A DNA stretch of 34,537 nucleotides, from contig SRSN01000010.1 in NCBI GenBank assembly GCA_004791645.1, positions 1 to 34,537 of the forward strand, written 5' to 3'. The notes under the pieces were generated by a model. The model worked only from the letters and a program-made list of their open reading frames with translations, had not been told where the DNA came from and ran no database searches. This DNA comes from Alcaligenaceae bacterium 429 (lineage in GTDB: Bacteria > Pseudomonadota > Gammaproteobacteria > Burkholderiales > Burkholderiaceae_B). Shown here piece after piece: positions 1-8,367 of this stretch (its first letter is position 1; each line of letters starts with the position of its first letter). The position numbers and the translations under genes are program-made.

Positions 1-55
1 AAAAATAATTGGTGAGAGACTAACTACGTCTATTTAATTTTTTGAAAGGCAGAGT

Positions 56-784
56 ATGGCGTTGGATGCTGAGATTGTCAAAACCCTAGAAGGGGTCACT
101 ACGGCCACAATCACTACCGTTCTGTTGAAGTTGGGACTACGTAATACGTGGATACGCGGTACCAAACCGTTGGCTGAAGGGCAGCCGCGCATAGTGGGGC
201 CAGCCTTTACCTTACGTTTTATACCGGCACGTGAAGACTTAGCGACGACGGCATCGTGGAGTGCACCTAACTCTACTCGTGCTGCGATTGAGGCCATGCC
301 CGAAGGGTGCGTGGCGGTGGCAGATGCTTTTGGTGTGACTGACGCTGGTGTGTGGGGCGACATTTTGTGCGAGCGCATGGTGAAGCGCAACATTAAAGCG
401 ATGGTGACAGATGGCGTGATGCGGGATGGGGCTGGTGTGAAGGCCTCTGGTTTGCCTGTGTGGAGCCAAGGCCAAGCAGCATCACCGTCTGTGGCGAGCA
501 TGACCTTTATTGGTTGGGAAGAGCCCATAGGTTGCGGTGGCGTGGCAATTTTCCCCGGCGATATCATCGTGGCCGATCAAGATGGCGCAGTGGCTATACC
601 TGCATCGTTTTTAGACAAGGTGTTGGAGTTAGCTCCTGAGCAAGAGCGTTTGGAAGGTTGGGTGGTAGAGCAAGTGCGGGCAGGGCATCCCTTACCCGGT
701 TTGTACCCGGCTAATGAAGAGAACATGGCACGTTATAGAGCCTACCGTGCTGAGCAGGAAGCTAAAGAGGGACAAAATGGATAA
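56..784 (+). CDS. RraA-family protein (aldolase/decarboxylase-like)
   Basis: A 242-residue protein of the RraA / HMG-aldolase fold (Pfam RraA-like). Members either inhibit RNase E (true RraA) or act as class II metal-dependent aldolases/decarboxylases on 4-hydroxy-2-oxo acids and oxaloacetate. The stretch VTDGVMRDGAG near residues 117-127 carries the Arg-Asp pair (R123, D124) that binds substrate and metal in the aldolase subgroup, so an enzymatic role is more likely than RNase control. It is longer than E. coli RraA (about 160 residues). An AAAGGCAG ribosome site precedes the ATG. Its last 8 bases overlap the aminotransferase start, so the two are co-transcribed and probably translationally coupled. 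Substrate is unknown; the neighbours suggest a keto acid made by transamination. Confidence 0.85.
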   Translation: MALDAEIVKTLEGVTTATITTVLLKLGLRNTWIRGTKPLAEGQPRIVGPAFTLRFIPAREDLATTASWSAPNSTRAAIEAMPEGCVAVADAFGVTDAGVWGDILCERMVKRNIKAMVTDGVMRDGAGVKASGLPVWSQGQAASPSVASMTFIGWEEPIGCGGVAIFPGDIIVADQDGAVAIPASFLDKVLELAPEQERLEGWVVEQVRAGHPLPGLYPANEENMARYRAYRAEQEAKEGQNG

Positions 785-2000
785 GTTAGACGAGAAATTC
801 AGTCGTTTAGGTACGGATAATGCGCCAGGCCAAGAAGTACGGCAGCGTGAAGGCGCTGAGTTTCAAGCCCTGCTGCGAGGTGAAACCCTAGAAGGTCGCC
901 CTGTGGATTTTTCCCATGGTGACGTGGATGCTTTTCCGCCTGTGGATAACGCCTTGGCTGTATTTTCTGATGGCTATCATCAAGGGGGCGCGCAAGCCTA
1001 TACCGAGTATCGCGGAAAAGCTGCGATCCGTCATGAGGTAGCCAAACACCTAGGTACGTTCACGGGTAGCCCTGTAGATGCTGAAGAAGAACTCATCATC
1101 ACTACAGGTACGCAAGGCGCACTGTTTTTAGCCATTGCAGCCTGCGTCACGCGCGGCACTAAAGTGGCCATCGTGCAGCCCGATTATTTCGCGAACCGCA
1201 AACTTGTCAGTTTTATGGAAGGCGAGTTAGTGCCGGTGCAACTGAATTACCATGCGACGCGTACGGCTGCAGGCTTAGATTTGGATCAGCTAGAGGCGGT
1301 ATTCAAATCTGGTGTAGAAGTTTTCTTGTTTTCTAACCCCAACAATCCTACTGGTGTGGTGTATTCCCGCGAGGAAATCGTACGTGTTGCACAGCTAGCG
1401 GCACAGTACAACGTGACTGTCATTGTGGACCAACTGTATTCACGCTTGTTATATAGCGGAGAACAGTACACCCACCTGCGGGCGCAACCAGAAATGAACA
1501 GCGATAATTTGCTGACCATCATGGGGCCATCTAAAACCGAATCGTTGAGTGGTTTCCGTCTGGGTGTTGCATTTGGGGCGGCGCGTTTAATACAGCGCAT
1601 GGAGAAATTGCAGGCCATTATTGCCTTGCGTGCGGCGGGCTATAACCAAGCAGTGTTGCGTACGTGGTTCAATGAGCCAGATGGGTGGATGTCGCAGCGT
1701 ATTATTGCGCATCAGCGTATTCGTGATGCTATTCTAGACATCCTGCATGCAGTAGATGGGGTGCAGGTTCGGCCTTCACAGGCTGGCAGTTATTTGTTTC
1801 CCCAGCTACCTGATCTGGTTGTGAAACCAGAAGAATTTGTGCGTATTTTGCGCGTGCAAGCAGGGGTGACTGTCACCCCGGGCAGTGAGTTCGGGCCTAA
1901 CGTCACCCACAGTATACGTGTTAATTTTTCACAAGATTATGGGGCAACTGTGCAGGCAATGCAGCGTGTTGCCACCTTAATCCAGAGGTATAGAAAATGA
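777..2000 (+). CDS. PLP-dependent class I/II aminotransferase
   Basis: A 407-residue fold-type I aminotransferase of the aspartate aminotransferase superfamily. Seen in order: the PLP phosphate-binding region TTGTQGAL (about 109-116), SNPNNPTG (186-193) with the cofactor-contacting Asn, the D218/Y221 pair that holds the pyridine ring, the Schiff-base lysine K253 in GPSKTESLSG, and a C-terminal Arg (IRVNFSQD) that usually binds the substrate carboxylate. I chose the ATG at 777 because it follows GAGGGAC at good spacing; the reading frame stays open upstream to about 714 but that would overlap the previous gene by 70 bases. It overlaps the RidA gene by ATGA. The amino donor cannot be told from sequence. 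Confidence 0.88.
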   Translation: MDKLDEKFSRLGTDNAPGQEVRQREGAEFQALLRGETLEGRPVDFSHGDVDAFPPVDNALAVFSDGYHQGGAQAYTEYRGKAAIRHEVAKHLGTFTGSPVDAEEELIITTGTQGALFLAIAACVTRGTKVAIVQPDYFANRKLVSFMEGELVPVQLNYHATRTAAGLDLDQLEAVFKSGVEVFLFSNPNNPTGVVYSREEIVRVAQLAAQYNVTVIVDQLYSRLLYSGEQYTHLRAQPEMNSDNLLTIMGPSKTESLSGFRLGVAFGAARLIQRMEKLQAIIALRAAGYNQAVLRTWFNEPDGWMSQRIIAHQRIRDAILDILHAVDGVQVRPSQAGSYLFPQLPDLVVKPEEFVRILRVQAGVTVTPGSEFGPNVTHSIRVNFSQDYGATVQAMQRVATLIQRYRK

Positions 2001-2428
2001 GTAGTAACCAATCCGCCACTCCCGCTCCACAAGGTAATTATTCTCCCGCTACACGCGAAGGGAATTTGATTTTTACAGCAGGCATGACACCACGTCGTGC
2101 AGGCGTGTTGATTCGTACTGGCGGTATTAGCAGCAGCGACCCTGTAGATGTACTGCGTGAATCTGCTGAGTTGGCCGTACAAAATGCACTGACAGCCGCT
2201 CGTAGCGTGCTGAACGAGTCTGAGCAACTGCGCAAAGTAGTGAGCATGACTGTTTACGTCGCCAGTACTGACCCTGAGTTTGATAAGCACCCTAAAGTAG
2301 CGGATTTCGCGTCTGACTACTTGGCCGCTGAACTGGGTGCCGCAGGCATTAGTGCACGTGCGGCTGTGGGCGTATTCACACTGCCTAGCAAATCGCCACT
2401 GGAAATTTCTCTAGTCGTAGCGGTTTAA
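1997..2428 (+). CDS. RidA family reactive-intermediate deaminase
   Basis: A 143-residue member of the RidA/YjgF/UK114 family. These small trimeric cytosolic enzymes hydrolyse reactive 2-aminoacrylate and other enamines/imines released by PLP enzymes and amino-acid oxidases. The family core is visible: NLIFTAGMTP near the N-terminus, the conserved SMTVYVAS strand, and GISARAAVGV with the Arg that anchors the substrate carboxylate. The start ATG overlaps the aminotransferase stop as ATGA, so it is the third gene of a tightly coupled operon. That position next to a PLP enzyme fits its role of clearing imine by-products. It is followed by a strong terminator. Confidence 0.9.
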   Translation: MSSNQSATPAPQGNYSPATREGNLIFTAGMTPRRAGVLIRTGGISSSDPVDVLRESAELAVQNALTAARSVLNESEQLRKVVSMTVYVASTDPEFDKHPKVADFASDYLAAELGAAGISARAAVGVFTLPSKSPLEISLVVAV

Positions 2429-2483
2429 CGGTATGTGTTCTTAGCAGGATGCGTTTCTGCTAAGGGCAGTGAAACCGTGTAAT

Positions 2484-2520
2484 CAAGGGTGATGGGCTGC
2501 CATCACCCTTGGCTTGTTTT
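2484..2520 (+). terminator. Rho-independent terminator after ridA-like gene
   Basis: A perfect 12-bp stem (2484-2495 with 2500-2511) around a GCTG loop is followed by GCTTGTTTT. It separates the three-gene operon from the ABC-transporter genes downstream. Confidence 0.85.
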
Positions 2521-2661
2521 GGTTATAGCAACAACTTCTAATAACTAGAAGATATTATGTTATGGCTAAATGTTCAGTTTTGAAATAAGCAATAGATGCG
2601 ATAATGAATCGCTCTTTTCGACTGTTTGCTGGGTGGTAAGCAGTCTTGTTCTGAAGTAACC

Positions 2662-3489
2662 ATGCAACCAAAAAATCAAATCAGTGCGCCAACCTTGATA
2701 CGATTGGACGCCGTAAACAAGACTTTTCCCTTACCGGATGGTTCCACTTTTAATGCCATACGTTCCTTGACGCTCGATATTGCGGAAGGACAGATATTTG
2801 GTCTGATTGGTAAAAGTGGTGCGGGTAAATCGACGTTGCTGCGAATGATTAATTTGCTGGAACGCCCTGATAGCGGTCGAGTATTGCTGGCAGGACAAGA
2901 TTTGACCACGCTGTCCAAGCGTGATTTGCGCATGGCCAGACAAGATTTGGGCATGATTTTTCAGCAGTTTAACTTGCTGCAAAACGCCACTGTCTTTGAG
3001 AACGTCGCCTTTCCGCTGACGTTGCACCGCAGAGTGAACAAGAAAGAAGTAGAAGCGCGAGTGCGTGAGTGTTTGGAATTGGTGGGCTTGAGCGACAAGA
3101 TTCATCACTATCCCGCTCAGTTGTCAGGTGGACAAAAGCAACGTGTGGCAATTGCCCGCGCGTTGGCGCCGCGTCCCAAAGTGATGCTGTGTGACGAGCC
3201 TACCTCGGCACTGGATACAGAAACGACACGCTCGGTGTTAGATACCTTACGTGATATTAATCACCAGTTGGGCGTAACGATTGTGATCGTGACGCATGAA
3301 TTGCCAGTGGTGTTGTCGTTGTGTACACGCGCGGCGATTTTGGAAGCGGGCCAGTTGGTAGAAGTGGTCGATGTAGCCGACCAGACTACCCCACGTTTAA
3401 GTGGATTGGGGCGTGAGTTAGCTGAAGAAGCACGACGTGCTGAGTTATTGCAGAAATTTTATGCCCAAGAAGGGCTAAGTGCCGCGTAA
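2662..3489 (+). CDS. metN: Methionine-type ABC importer ATPase (short MetN)
   Basis: ATP-binding subunit of a MetNIQ-type importer, 275 residues from the ATG at 2662. Walker A is GKSGAGKST (about 50-58), followed by the Q-loop (GMIFQQFNLL), signature LSGGQKQR, Walker B VMLCDEPTSALD and the His-switch VTHE. The frame is open back to a TTG at 2626, but the extra 12 residues do not look conserved and neither start has a strong ribosome site. Classical MetN is about 343 residues with a C-terminal NIL/ACT-like domain that senses internal methionine; here the protein ends soon after the ATPase core, so that domain is missing. The permease and binding protein follow directly. The substrate could be methionine or a related amino acid. 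Confidence 0.87.
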   Translation: MQPKNQISAPTLIRLDAVNKTFPLPDGSTFNAIRSLTLDIAEGQIFGLIGKSGAGKSTLLRMINLLERPDSGRVLLAGQDLTTLSKRDLRMARQDLGMIFQQFNLLQNATVFENVAFPLTLHRRVNKKEVEARVRECLELVGLSDKIHHYPAQLSGGQKQRVAIARALAPRPKVMLCDEPTSALDTETTRSVLDTLRDINHQLGVTIVIVTHELPVVLSLCTRAAILEAGQLVEVVDVADQTTPRLSGLGRELAEEARRAELLQKFYAQEGLSAA

Positions 3490-3502
3490 GGGTGTAGAGA
3501 GC

Positions 3503-4168
3503 ATGCTAGATAATATTATTCCCATTCTTCCCGACTTATGGCTGGCCATAGGCCAAACCTTTTTAATGTTGGGCATAGGGGTGAGCGCCGCCATTGTCTT
3601 AGGGGGCCCGCTGGGTGTGTTGCTGTTTTTGATGAGTCCAGGCCAATCACTCAGCAGCCCAAAAATCTATTTGGTCGTGAGTTGGGTAGTGAACACCATA
3701 CGTTCATTCCCGTTCATTATTCTGCTGGTGGTGTTGGCGCCGTTCACGCTGAAAATTGTGGGCGAACCCATTGGCCCATTGGCGGCCTCAGTGCCGTTGT
3801 CCGTCGCTGCAATTCCTTATTTGGCACGTCTGGTAGAGCAAAGCCTGCGTGAAGTGCCGCGTGGTGTGATTGAAGCAGCCCAGGCCATGGGCGCGTCAGA
3901 GCTGCAAATTGTATGGCGTGTGTTGGCGCGAGAAGCTCGCTCGGGGTTGATTCTGGCCCTCACGGTACTAGCAGTAAGCTTTTTGTCCTACTCAGCGGTT
4001 GCTGGCGTGGTAGGTGGCGGTGGTATTGGGGATTTGGCCATTCGTTACGGCTACTACCGCTTCCAAACAGATGTGATGTTGCTAACGGTAGCGATACTGA
4101 TTGTGATCGTGCAGATCATACAGTTTGGCGGTAATGCCTTGGCACACCGACTGGATAAACGTTCGTAA
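3503..4168 (+). CDS. metI: Methionine-type ABC importer permease
   Basis: A 221-residue inner-membrane permease of the MetI family (E. coli MetI is 217 residues). About five hydrophobic segments are visible. The EAA-type coupling loop reads EVPRGVIEAAQAMGAS, where the ATPase docks, and the tail SYSAVAGVVGGGGIGDLAIRYGY is typical of MetI. I chose the ATG at 3503, after an AGAGAG ribosome site. A GTG at 3479, overlapping the end of metN, is in frame and is an alternative. Co-transcribed with metN and the binding-protein gene. Confidence 0.9.
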   Translation: MLDNIIPILPDLWLAIGQTFLMLGIGVSAAIVLGGPLGVLLFLMSPGQSLSSPKIYLVVSWVVNTIRSFPFIILLVVLAPFTLKIVGEPIGPLAASVPLSVAAIPYLARLVEQSLREVPRGVIEAAQAMGASELQIVWRVLAREARSGLILALTVLAVSFLSYSAVAGVVGGGGIGDLAIRYGYYRFQTDVMLLTVAILIVIVQIIQFGGNALAHRLDKRS

Positions 4169-4209
4169 TTTTTGTTGTACTTTTATCGTATTACTCAAGG
4201 GGTATTCTC

Positions 4210-5025
4210 ATGTTGAAGCTACGCCGCCAGCTTATGCTTGGCACCATTGCCGCCATGCTAACTCTGGGCACTAGCGCTGCTCACGCAGCAGATCCAAACA
4301 AACCAAGCTTGGTGTTTGGTGCAACGGCTGGCTATAACTATGATGTGCTGAAGTTGGCCATTGTTCCTCAGTTGGAAGAGCAAGGCTACAAGGTAAAACT
4401 GGTAGAGTTCAACGATTACGTGCAGCCTAATATCGCGTTGGCTCATGGTGCGTTGGATGCCAACCTGTTCCAGCACATTGCGTACCTGAACCGTTTTAAA
4501 ACAGACCAAAACTTGCCATTGAGCGATTTGGTTCAGAGCACAACTGCCCCTATGGGTATTTATGCAACTGGCCGCGACAGCTTGGCTGATGTGCAAGACA
4601 AAGACCGCTTCACTGTACCTAACGACCCAAGTAACTTGGCACGTGCTTTGCAACTGCTGCAACAGCACCAAGTGATTGTGGTGAAGCAAGATGTAGACCC
4701 ACTGCGCGTGACTGAGCGTGATGTGGTTGAGAATCCTAAAAACATCCGTTTGCAGCCAGTAGAGGCGGCACAGTTGCCACGCACTATTGGTGGCGTAGAG
4801 TACGCGGTTGTACCCGGTAACTTTGCGATTGCATCCGGCTTGGATCTGACCAGCGCAGTAGCGTTGGAGCAGCCTCCAGTAGACTACCAACAGGTAGTGG
4901 CTGTACGTACAGAAGACTTGGACAAACCATGGGCTAAAGACTTGGCTGATGCGTTTAAATCCGATGCGTTCAAAGCAGCGTTGGATGAGCACTTCCCAGG
5001 TTATGTACGCCCAGCAGGTCTGTGA
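4210..5025 (+). CDS. metQ: MetQ/NlpA-family periplasmic binding protein
   Basis: A 271-residue periplasmic substrate-binding protein of the MetQ/NlpA family, third gene of the importer. The N-terminus has a classical signal peptide with a probable signal peptidase I site after AHA (about residue 27). E. coli MetQ is a lipoprotein; here no cysteine follows the hydrophobic core, so it should be free in the periplasm. Family motifs seen include VKLVEFNDYVQPN, the region ALDANLFQHIAYL and FTVPNDPSNLARALQLL. The ATG follows AAGGGG at proper spacing. Specificity within the family (L-Met, D-Met, dipeptides, other amino acids) cannot be read from the sequence. Confidence 0.9.
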   Translation: MLKLRRQLMLGTIAAMLTLGTSAAHAADPNKPSLVFGATAGYNYDVLKLAIVPQLEEQGYKVKLVEFNDYVQPNIALAHGALDANLFQHIAYLNRFKTDQNLPLSDLVQSTTAPMGIYATGRDSLADVQDKDRFTVPNDPSNLARALQLLQQHQVIVVKQDVDPLRVTERDVVENPKNIRLQPVEAAQLPRTIGGVEYAVVPGNFAIASGLDLTSAVALEQPPVDYQQVVAVRTEDLDKPWAKDLADAFKSDAFKAALDEHFPGYVRPAGL

Positions 5026-5037
5026 TATAGCGCTATG

Positions 5038-5059
5038 TTCACATGGGTAACCATGTGAA
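5038..5059. repeat. Perfect 9-bp stem-loop after metQ
   Basis: Arms 5038-5046 and 5051-5059 around a GTAA loop form a hairpin just before the main terminator. It may protect the 3' end of the metQ transcript. Confidence 0.5.
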
Positions 5060-5065
5060 AAGAAA

Positions 5066-5100
5066 AATCCCCCTGATGCCAAAAACATCAGGGGGATTCT
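5066..5100. terminator. Bidirectional terminator between metQ and dsbA
   Basis: A 13-bp perfect stem (5066-5078 with 5086-5098) contains a run of five C-G pairs. T-rich tracts lie on both sides in the respective sense (ATTCTTTAT on plus, ATTTTTCT on minus), so it can end both the metQ and the dsbA transcripts. Confidence 0.88.
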
Positions 5101-5103
5101 TTA

Positions 5104-5164
5104 TGGGTATGTGAACCTAGCGAATCACCGGCAAAGGCACAACAACGCTAGGTGTGAATACCCA
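5104..5164 (-). repeat. Interrupted inverted repeat in dsbA 3' region
   Basis: Two perfect 7-bp arm pairs (5104-5110 with 5158-5164, and 5116-5122 with 5146-5152) are separated by a symmetric 5x5 internal loop and enclose a 23-base loop. It lies between the dsbA stop and the terminator, so it would be transcribed as a structured 3' end. Function unknown. Confidence 0.5.
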
Positions 5165-5169
5165 ATGTG

Positions 5170-5787
5170 TTATTGCGCTAACAAACCGTTTGCCAGTTCC
5201 AGCATTTGTGGAATACCACGAGCCATGCTTGGGTTGGTAACGTATTTACCGCCTACAGCCAAGCTAGGTGTAGCTTCAATACGGTAGGCACGTGCCAAAT
5301 CGTTGGCTTTGGAAATCTTGGTGTTCACACCAAACGAGTTGAAAGTTTTGGTGAATTCGTCTTGATCAATGCCTTGGTCAGCAGCCCATTGGGTCAGTGC
5401 TTTAGCGTCAAACAGTGGTTTTCTTTCTTGGTGCAACGCTTTGAATAGCGCTTCGTGCAGATCCAAACGATCCATGGCTTCCAAGGTGTAATACATGCGT
5501 TGCAGGTCTACCATGCCAGCATTAAAGGCGATAGGTACACGTTGCAGAACAGTATTTTCAGGAAGTTTTGTAGCCCATTCTGCTACCAGCGGTTCGGCAG
5601 TTGCGCAGTGTGGGCAGCTATAGGAGAAAAACTCCAGTACTTCGGTTTTGTTAAGCGTATCCGAGGGCTGAGCCTGTTCCAACGTGACATACGTTTGTGC
5701 TTGCTGGGCCATGGAGGGAGCACTGAAAAGGGCGCTCAGTGTTAGCACACTGCTAGCTGCCAGGCGAAGAACTGAAGTTTTGTTCAT
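5170..5787 (-). CDS. dsbA: Periplasmic thiol:disulfide interchange protein DsbA
   Basis: A 205-residue thioredoxin-fold oxidase that introduces disulfide bonds into exported proteins and is re-oxidised by DsbB. A signal peptide ends after SMA (about residue 27). The active site is C58-P-H-C61 within FFSYSCPHC, and the cis-proline loop reads EATPSLAVGG. Length fits the family (200-215 residues). The ATG follows GGAAGGA. It is the last gene of the argS–SPOR–dsbA block, 59 bases after the SPOR gene, and is followed by a structured 3' region and a bidirectional terminator. Confidence 0.95.
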   Translation of the reverse strand: MNKTSVLRLAASSVLTLSALFSAPSMAQQAQTYVTLEQAQPSDTLNKTEVLEFFSYSCPHCATAEPLVAEWATKLPENTVLQRVPIAFNAGMVDLQRMYYTLEAMDRLDLHEALFKALHQERKPLFDAKALTQWAADQGIDQDEFTKTFNSFGVNTKISKANDLARAYRIEATPSLAVGGKYVTNPSMARGIPQMLELANGLLAQ

Positions 5788-5846
5788 TATAGGGTTTCCT
5801 TCCTGCTAGGTAATAGGGCTATAGGACAGTGAGGATTGCATAAAGT

Positions 5847-6557
5847 TCAAGGCTGACGTACGACAGAGGTAGCAATTTGCTCGTTACCCAAAGTGATACG
5901 CGCTTGATTCATGGCATCCAGACCATTGAAAGGGCCTACACGTACACGATTCAGTGTGGTGCCGTTTACCTCGGCAATCTGTACTTCGGCAGGTAAGCCC
6001 AACATCAGAATACGCGCCTTGGTAGCATCCGCATCGTTAGCAGAACGGAATGCACCGGCCTGCAAGAAATAACGCTGCGAAGCAGCCGCTTTAGGCGGTG
6101 CTGGTGGCGGTATCATGGCGAGCTGTTTAGGCTCGGAGTTGTTCGTTGCAGTAGGTGCAGATGCAGCAGGTTGCGAGGCACTAGGTGCCGCTACTACCGG
6201 AGGCTTAGCAGCTTCCGGCAGGGTTGCAATCAACTCACCTAGTACGTCTTCATCACGGCGTGTGCCGCCTGCAGGGGCAACAGGACTCAAGCTATCTGGC
6301 TGACCATTGGCGCTGCTGCTAGGGCGTGGATACAGACCTATATTTGGGTCTGGAGCATCGCGAACTTCGGGAAGCAATACGTTGGGTGCAGCACGGCTTG
6401 CCTTGTCATTAAAAGGCATAGGCGCTTTAGTGATATAAAACGCGACCAATGCTGCTGCCGCCAAACCCAGAATGAGGCCGATGATGACGCCAAACAGGGT
6501 ACTGCCACCGCCACTGGAGGATTTGCTAGACCGGGTATTCTTGCGTCGTGTTGCCAT
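5847..6557 (-). CDS. SPOR-domain membrane protein (FtsN-like)
   Basis: A 236-residue single-span protein with FtsN-like architecture. A short basic cytoplasmic tail (RRKNTRSSK) is followed by one transmembrane helix (about 21-43), a long Pro/Ala-rich linker in the periplasm, and a C-terminal SPOR domain (about 160-236, starting near QRYFLQAGAF). SPOR domains bind denuded peptidoglycan at division septa, so a role in cell division or septal wall metabolism is likely. Whether it is the true FtsN cannot be decided from sequence alone. It starts 5 bases after argS ends, so the two are co-transcribed. Confidence 0.88.
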   Translation of the reverse strand: MATRRKNTRSSKSSSGGGSTLFGVIIGLILGLAAAALVAFYITKAPMPFNDKASRAAPNVLLPEVRDAPDPNIGLYPRPSSSANGQPDSLSPVAPAGGTRRDEDVLGELIATLPEAAKPPVVAAPSASQPAASAPTATNNSEPKQLAMIPPPAPPKAAASQRYFLQAGAFRSANDADATKARILMLGLPAEVQIAEVNGTTLNRVRVGPFNGLDAMNQARITLGNEQIATSVVRQP

Positions 6558-6562
6558 AGTTC

Positions 6563-8248
6563 CTACATTTTTTCAGGTGCGGACACACCCAGTACACTTA
6601 GACCATTAGCGATGACTTGTGCGCAAGCAATAGCCAAAGCCAGACGGGCACGTTTCAGCGGCAGGTCGTCTACATTGACGCGCTCGGCGTTATACCAAGC
6701 GTGGAAGTCTGCTGCACAATCACGCAACCAGAAGGTAATTTGGTGCGGAGCCAAGTCATTGGCTGCTAATTGCAGCATGGCTGGGTATTCAGCCAGACGT
6801 TGCAGCATAGTCAGCTCGGTAGGTGCGACCAACAAGCTAGTATCGGCTTGCTGAATGTGCTCCAGCGTTTCGCCGGATTGGTTCACCATCGAGTGTATAC
6901 GTGCGTGTGCATACTGGATGTAGTACACAGGGTTTTCTTCACTGCGTGACAGCGCTAGGTCTATATCAAATACGAACTCGGAGTCGGCGCGGCGTTGTGC
7001 CAGGAAGAAGCGCACAGCATCTTGGCCCACCCATTCAATCAGTTCGCGCATGGTGACGTAGCTACCTGCACGTTTTGAAATTTTAACTTCTGCGCCATTA
7101 CGCATGACTTTCACCATGCTGTGCAGAATGTATGCGGGGTAATCTTTAGGGATACCAATATCTAGGCCTTGCAGACCGGCGCGTACGCGAGCGATAGTAC
7201 CGTGGTGGTCTGTACCTTGAATGTTGATAGCATGGTGGAAACCACGCTCCCATTTAGCGACGTGGTAAGCCACATCGGGTACGAAGTAGGTGTAGCCGCC
7301 TTCGCGCTTGCGCATCACACGGTCTTTATCGTCGCCTGTGCCTAATTCTGTAGTGCGTAGCCACAGAGCGCCTTCTTCTTCGTAGGTATGACCGGCTTTC
7401 ACCAGAGCATCTACTGTTTTTTCTACACGGCCGCTGGTGTATAGCGAGCTTTCCAAGTAGTAGTTATCAAACTTCAGACCGAAAGCTTGCAGATCCAAGT
7501 CTTGTTCGCGACGCAGGTAGGCAACGGCAAAACGGCGGATGTCATCTAAGTTGTTCACATCGCCAGACGCCACCACGGTTTCTACGTCGGCTGCGCCTAC
7601 GCTTTTACCAGCGCAGAAGTCTTCAGCGATGTCTTGGATGTACGAACCACGGTAGCCATCTTTAGGAAACTCTTCAGATTCAGGGTCAATGCCGCGCGCA
7701 CGAGCTTGCACACTGATTGCCAAATTTTCGATTTGGTTACCTGCATCGTTGTAGTAGAACTCGCGAGTGACATCAAAGCCTTGCGTGGCAAACAGACGGC
7801 AAACAGCATCGCCCAACGCGGCTTGACGGGCGTGGCCTACGTGCAAGGGGCCGGTTGGGTTCGCGGATACGAATTCCACCAATACTTTGTCGGTGCGTTC
7901 AGGTTGAAAACCGTACTGCGTACCTTGTTTTGCGATGGTTTGTAGCACCGCTTGGTGCGCCGCAGTAGTCAGGCGGAAGTTGATGAAACCAGGGCCGGCG
8001 ACTTCAGCCGCAGCGATCAGCTGTTGTGCATCAGGGTTGGCTGCTACGTGCGCCACGATTTCCTGTGCCAATTCACGAGGGTTTCGTTTTGCTGGGCGAG
8101 CCAATTGCATAGCAATATTTGAAGCAACATCACCGTGTGCAGCCACTTTTGGGCGCTCAAGGGTGATAGTAGGTGACGCGTCAGGAACGAGGGCGTGAAC
8201 GGCGCTTTGAAGCAGCGCGATGAGCTGTTGTTGTTGCTCTGCAAGCAT
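6563..8248 (-). CDS. argS: Arginyl-tRNA synthetase
   Basis: A 561-residue class I aminoacyl-tRNA synthetase charging tRNA-Arg. In order: the N-terminal Add-1 domain, the HIGH-box HVGH (136-139) inside the family motif [15 protein letters not shown], the KMSKS-like loop KISKRAG, and the C-terminal DALR anticodon-binding domain. Length is typical (about 560-580). It is an essential housekeeping gene and first of the argS–SPOR–dsbA block. Confidence 0.97.
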   Translation of the reverse strand: MLAEQQQQLIALLQSAVHALVPDASPTITLERPKVAAHGDVASNIAMQLARPAKRNPRELAQEIVAHVAANPDAQQLIAAAEVAGPGFINFRLTTAAHQAVLQTIAKQGTQYGFQPERTDKVLVEFVSANPTGPLHVGHARQAALGDAVCRLFATQGFDVTREFYYNDAGNQIENLAISVQARARGIDPESEEFPKDGYRGSYIQDIAEDFCAGKSVGAADVETVVASGDVNNLDDIRRFAVAYLRREQDLDLQAFGLKFDNYYLESSLYTSGRVEKTVDALVKAGHTYEEEGALWLRTTELGTGDDKDRVMRKREGGYTYFVPDVAYHVAKWERGFHHAINIQGTDHHGTIARVRAGLQGLDIGIPKDYPAYILHSMVKVMRNGAEVKISKRAGSYVTMRELIEWVGQDAVRFFLAQRRADSEFVFDIDLALSRSEENPVYYIQYAHARIHSMVNQSGETLEHIQQADTSLLVAPTELTMLQRLAEYPAMLQLAANDLAPHQITFWLRDCAADFHAWYNAERVNVDDLPLKRARLALAIACAQVIANGLSVLGVSAPEKM

Positions 8249-8367
8249 AGAAATCGTGTGTAGTATCAGGTTGCGTGATGGGGAAACGGCGGTTTACCGC
8301 AGCCCATACGTAAAGAAAGTCCAAGGGTTACATGATAGCGTGATTTGCGCTAGATTTCCTCTTTGAT

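Noticed and set aside
34-567. Open frame of 177 codons on the minus strand opposite the RraA-like gene
   Set aside because: It is antisense to a well-supported gene, has no recognisable domain and an unbiased composition; a shadow frame.
2521-2661. Possible SAM-type riboswitch before metN
   Set aside because: Only a 6-bp AT-rich hairpin is visible; no SAM-II or other SAM riboswitch core could be recognised, and no well-spaced promoter was found.
4258-5088. Open frame of 276 codons antisense to metQ
   Set aside because: Long only because of codon bias in metQ; the predicted protein is rich in Trp, Cys and Gln without any fold signal, and it runs through the terminator.
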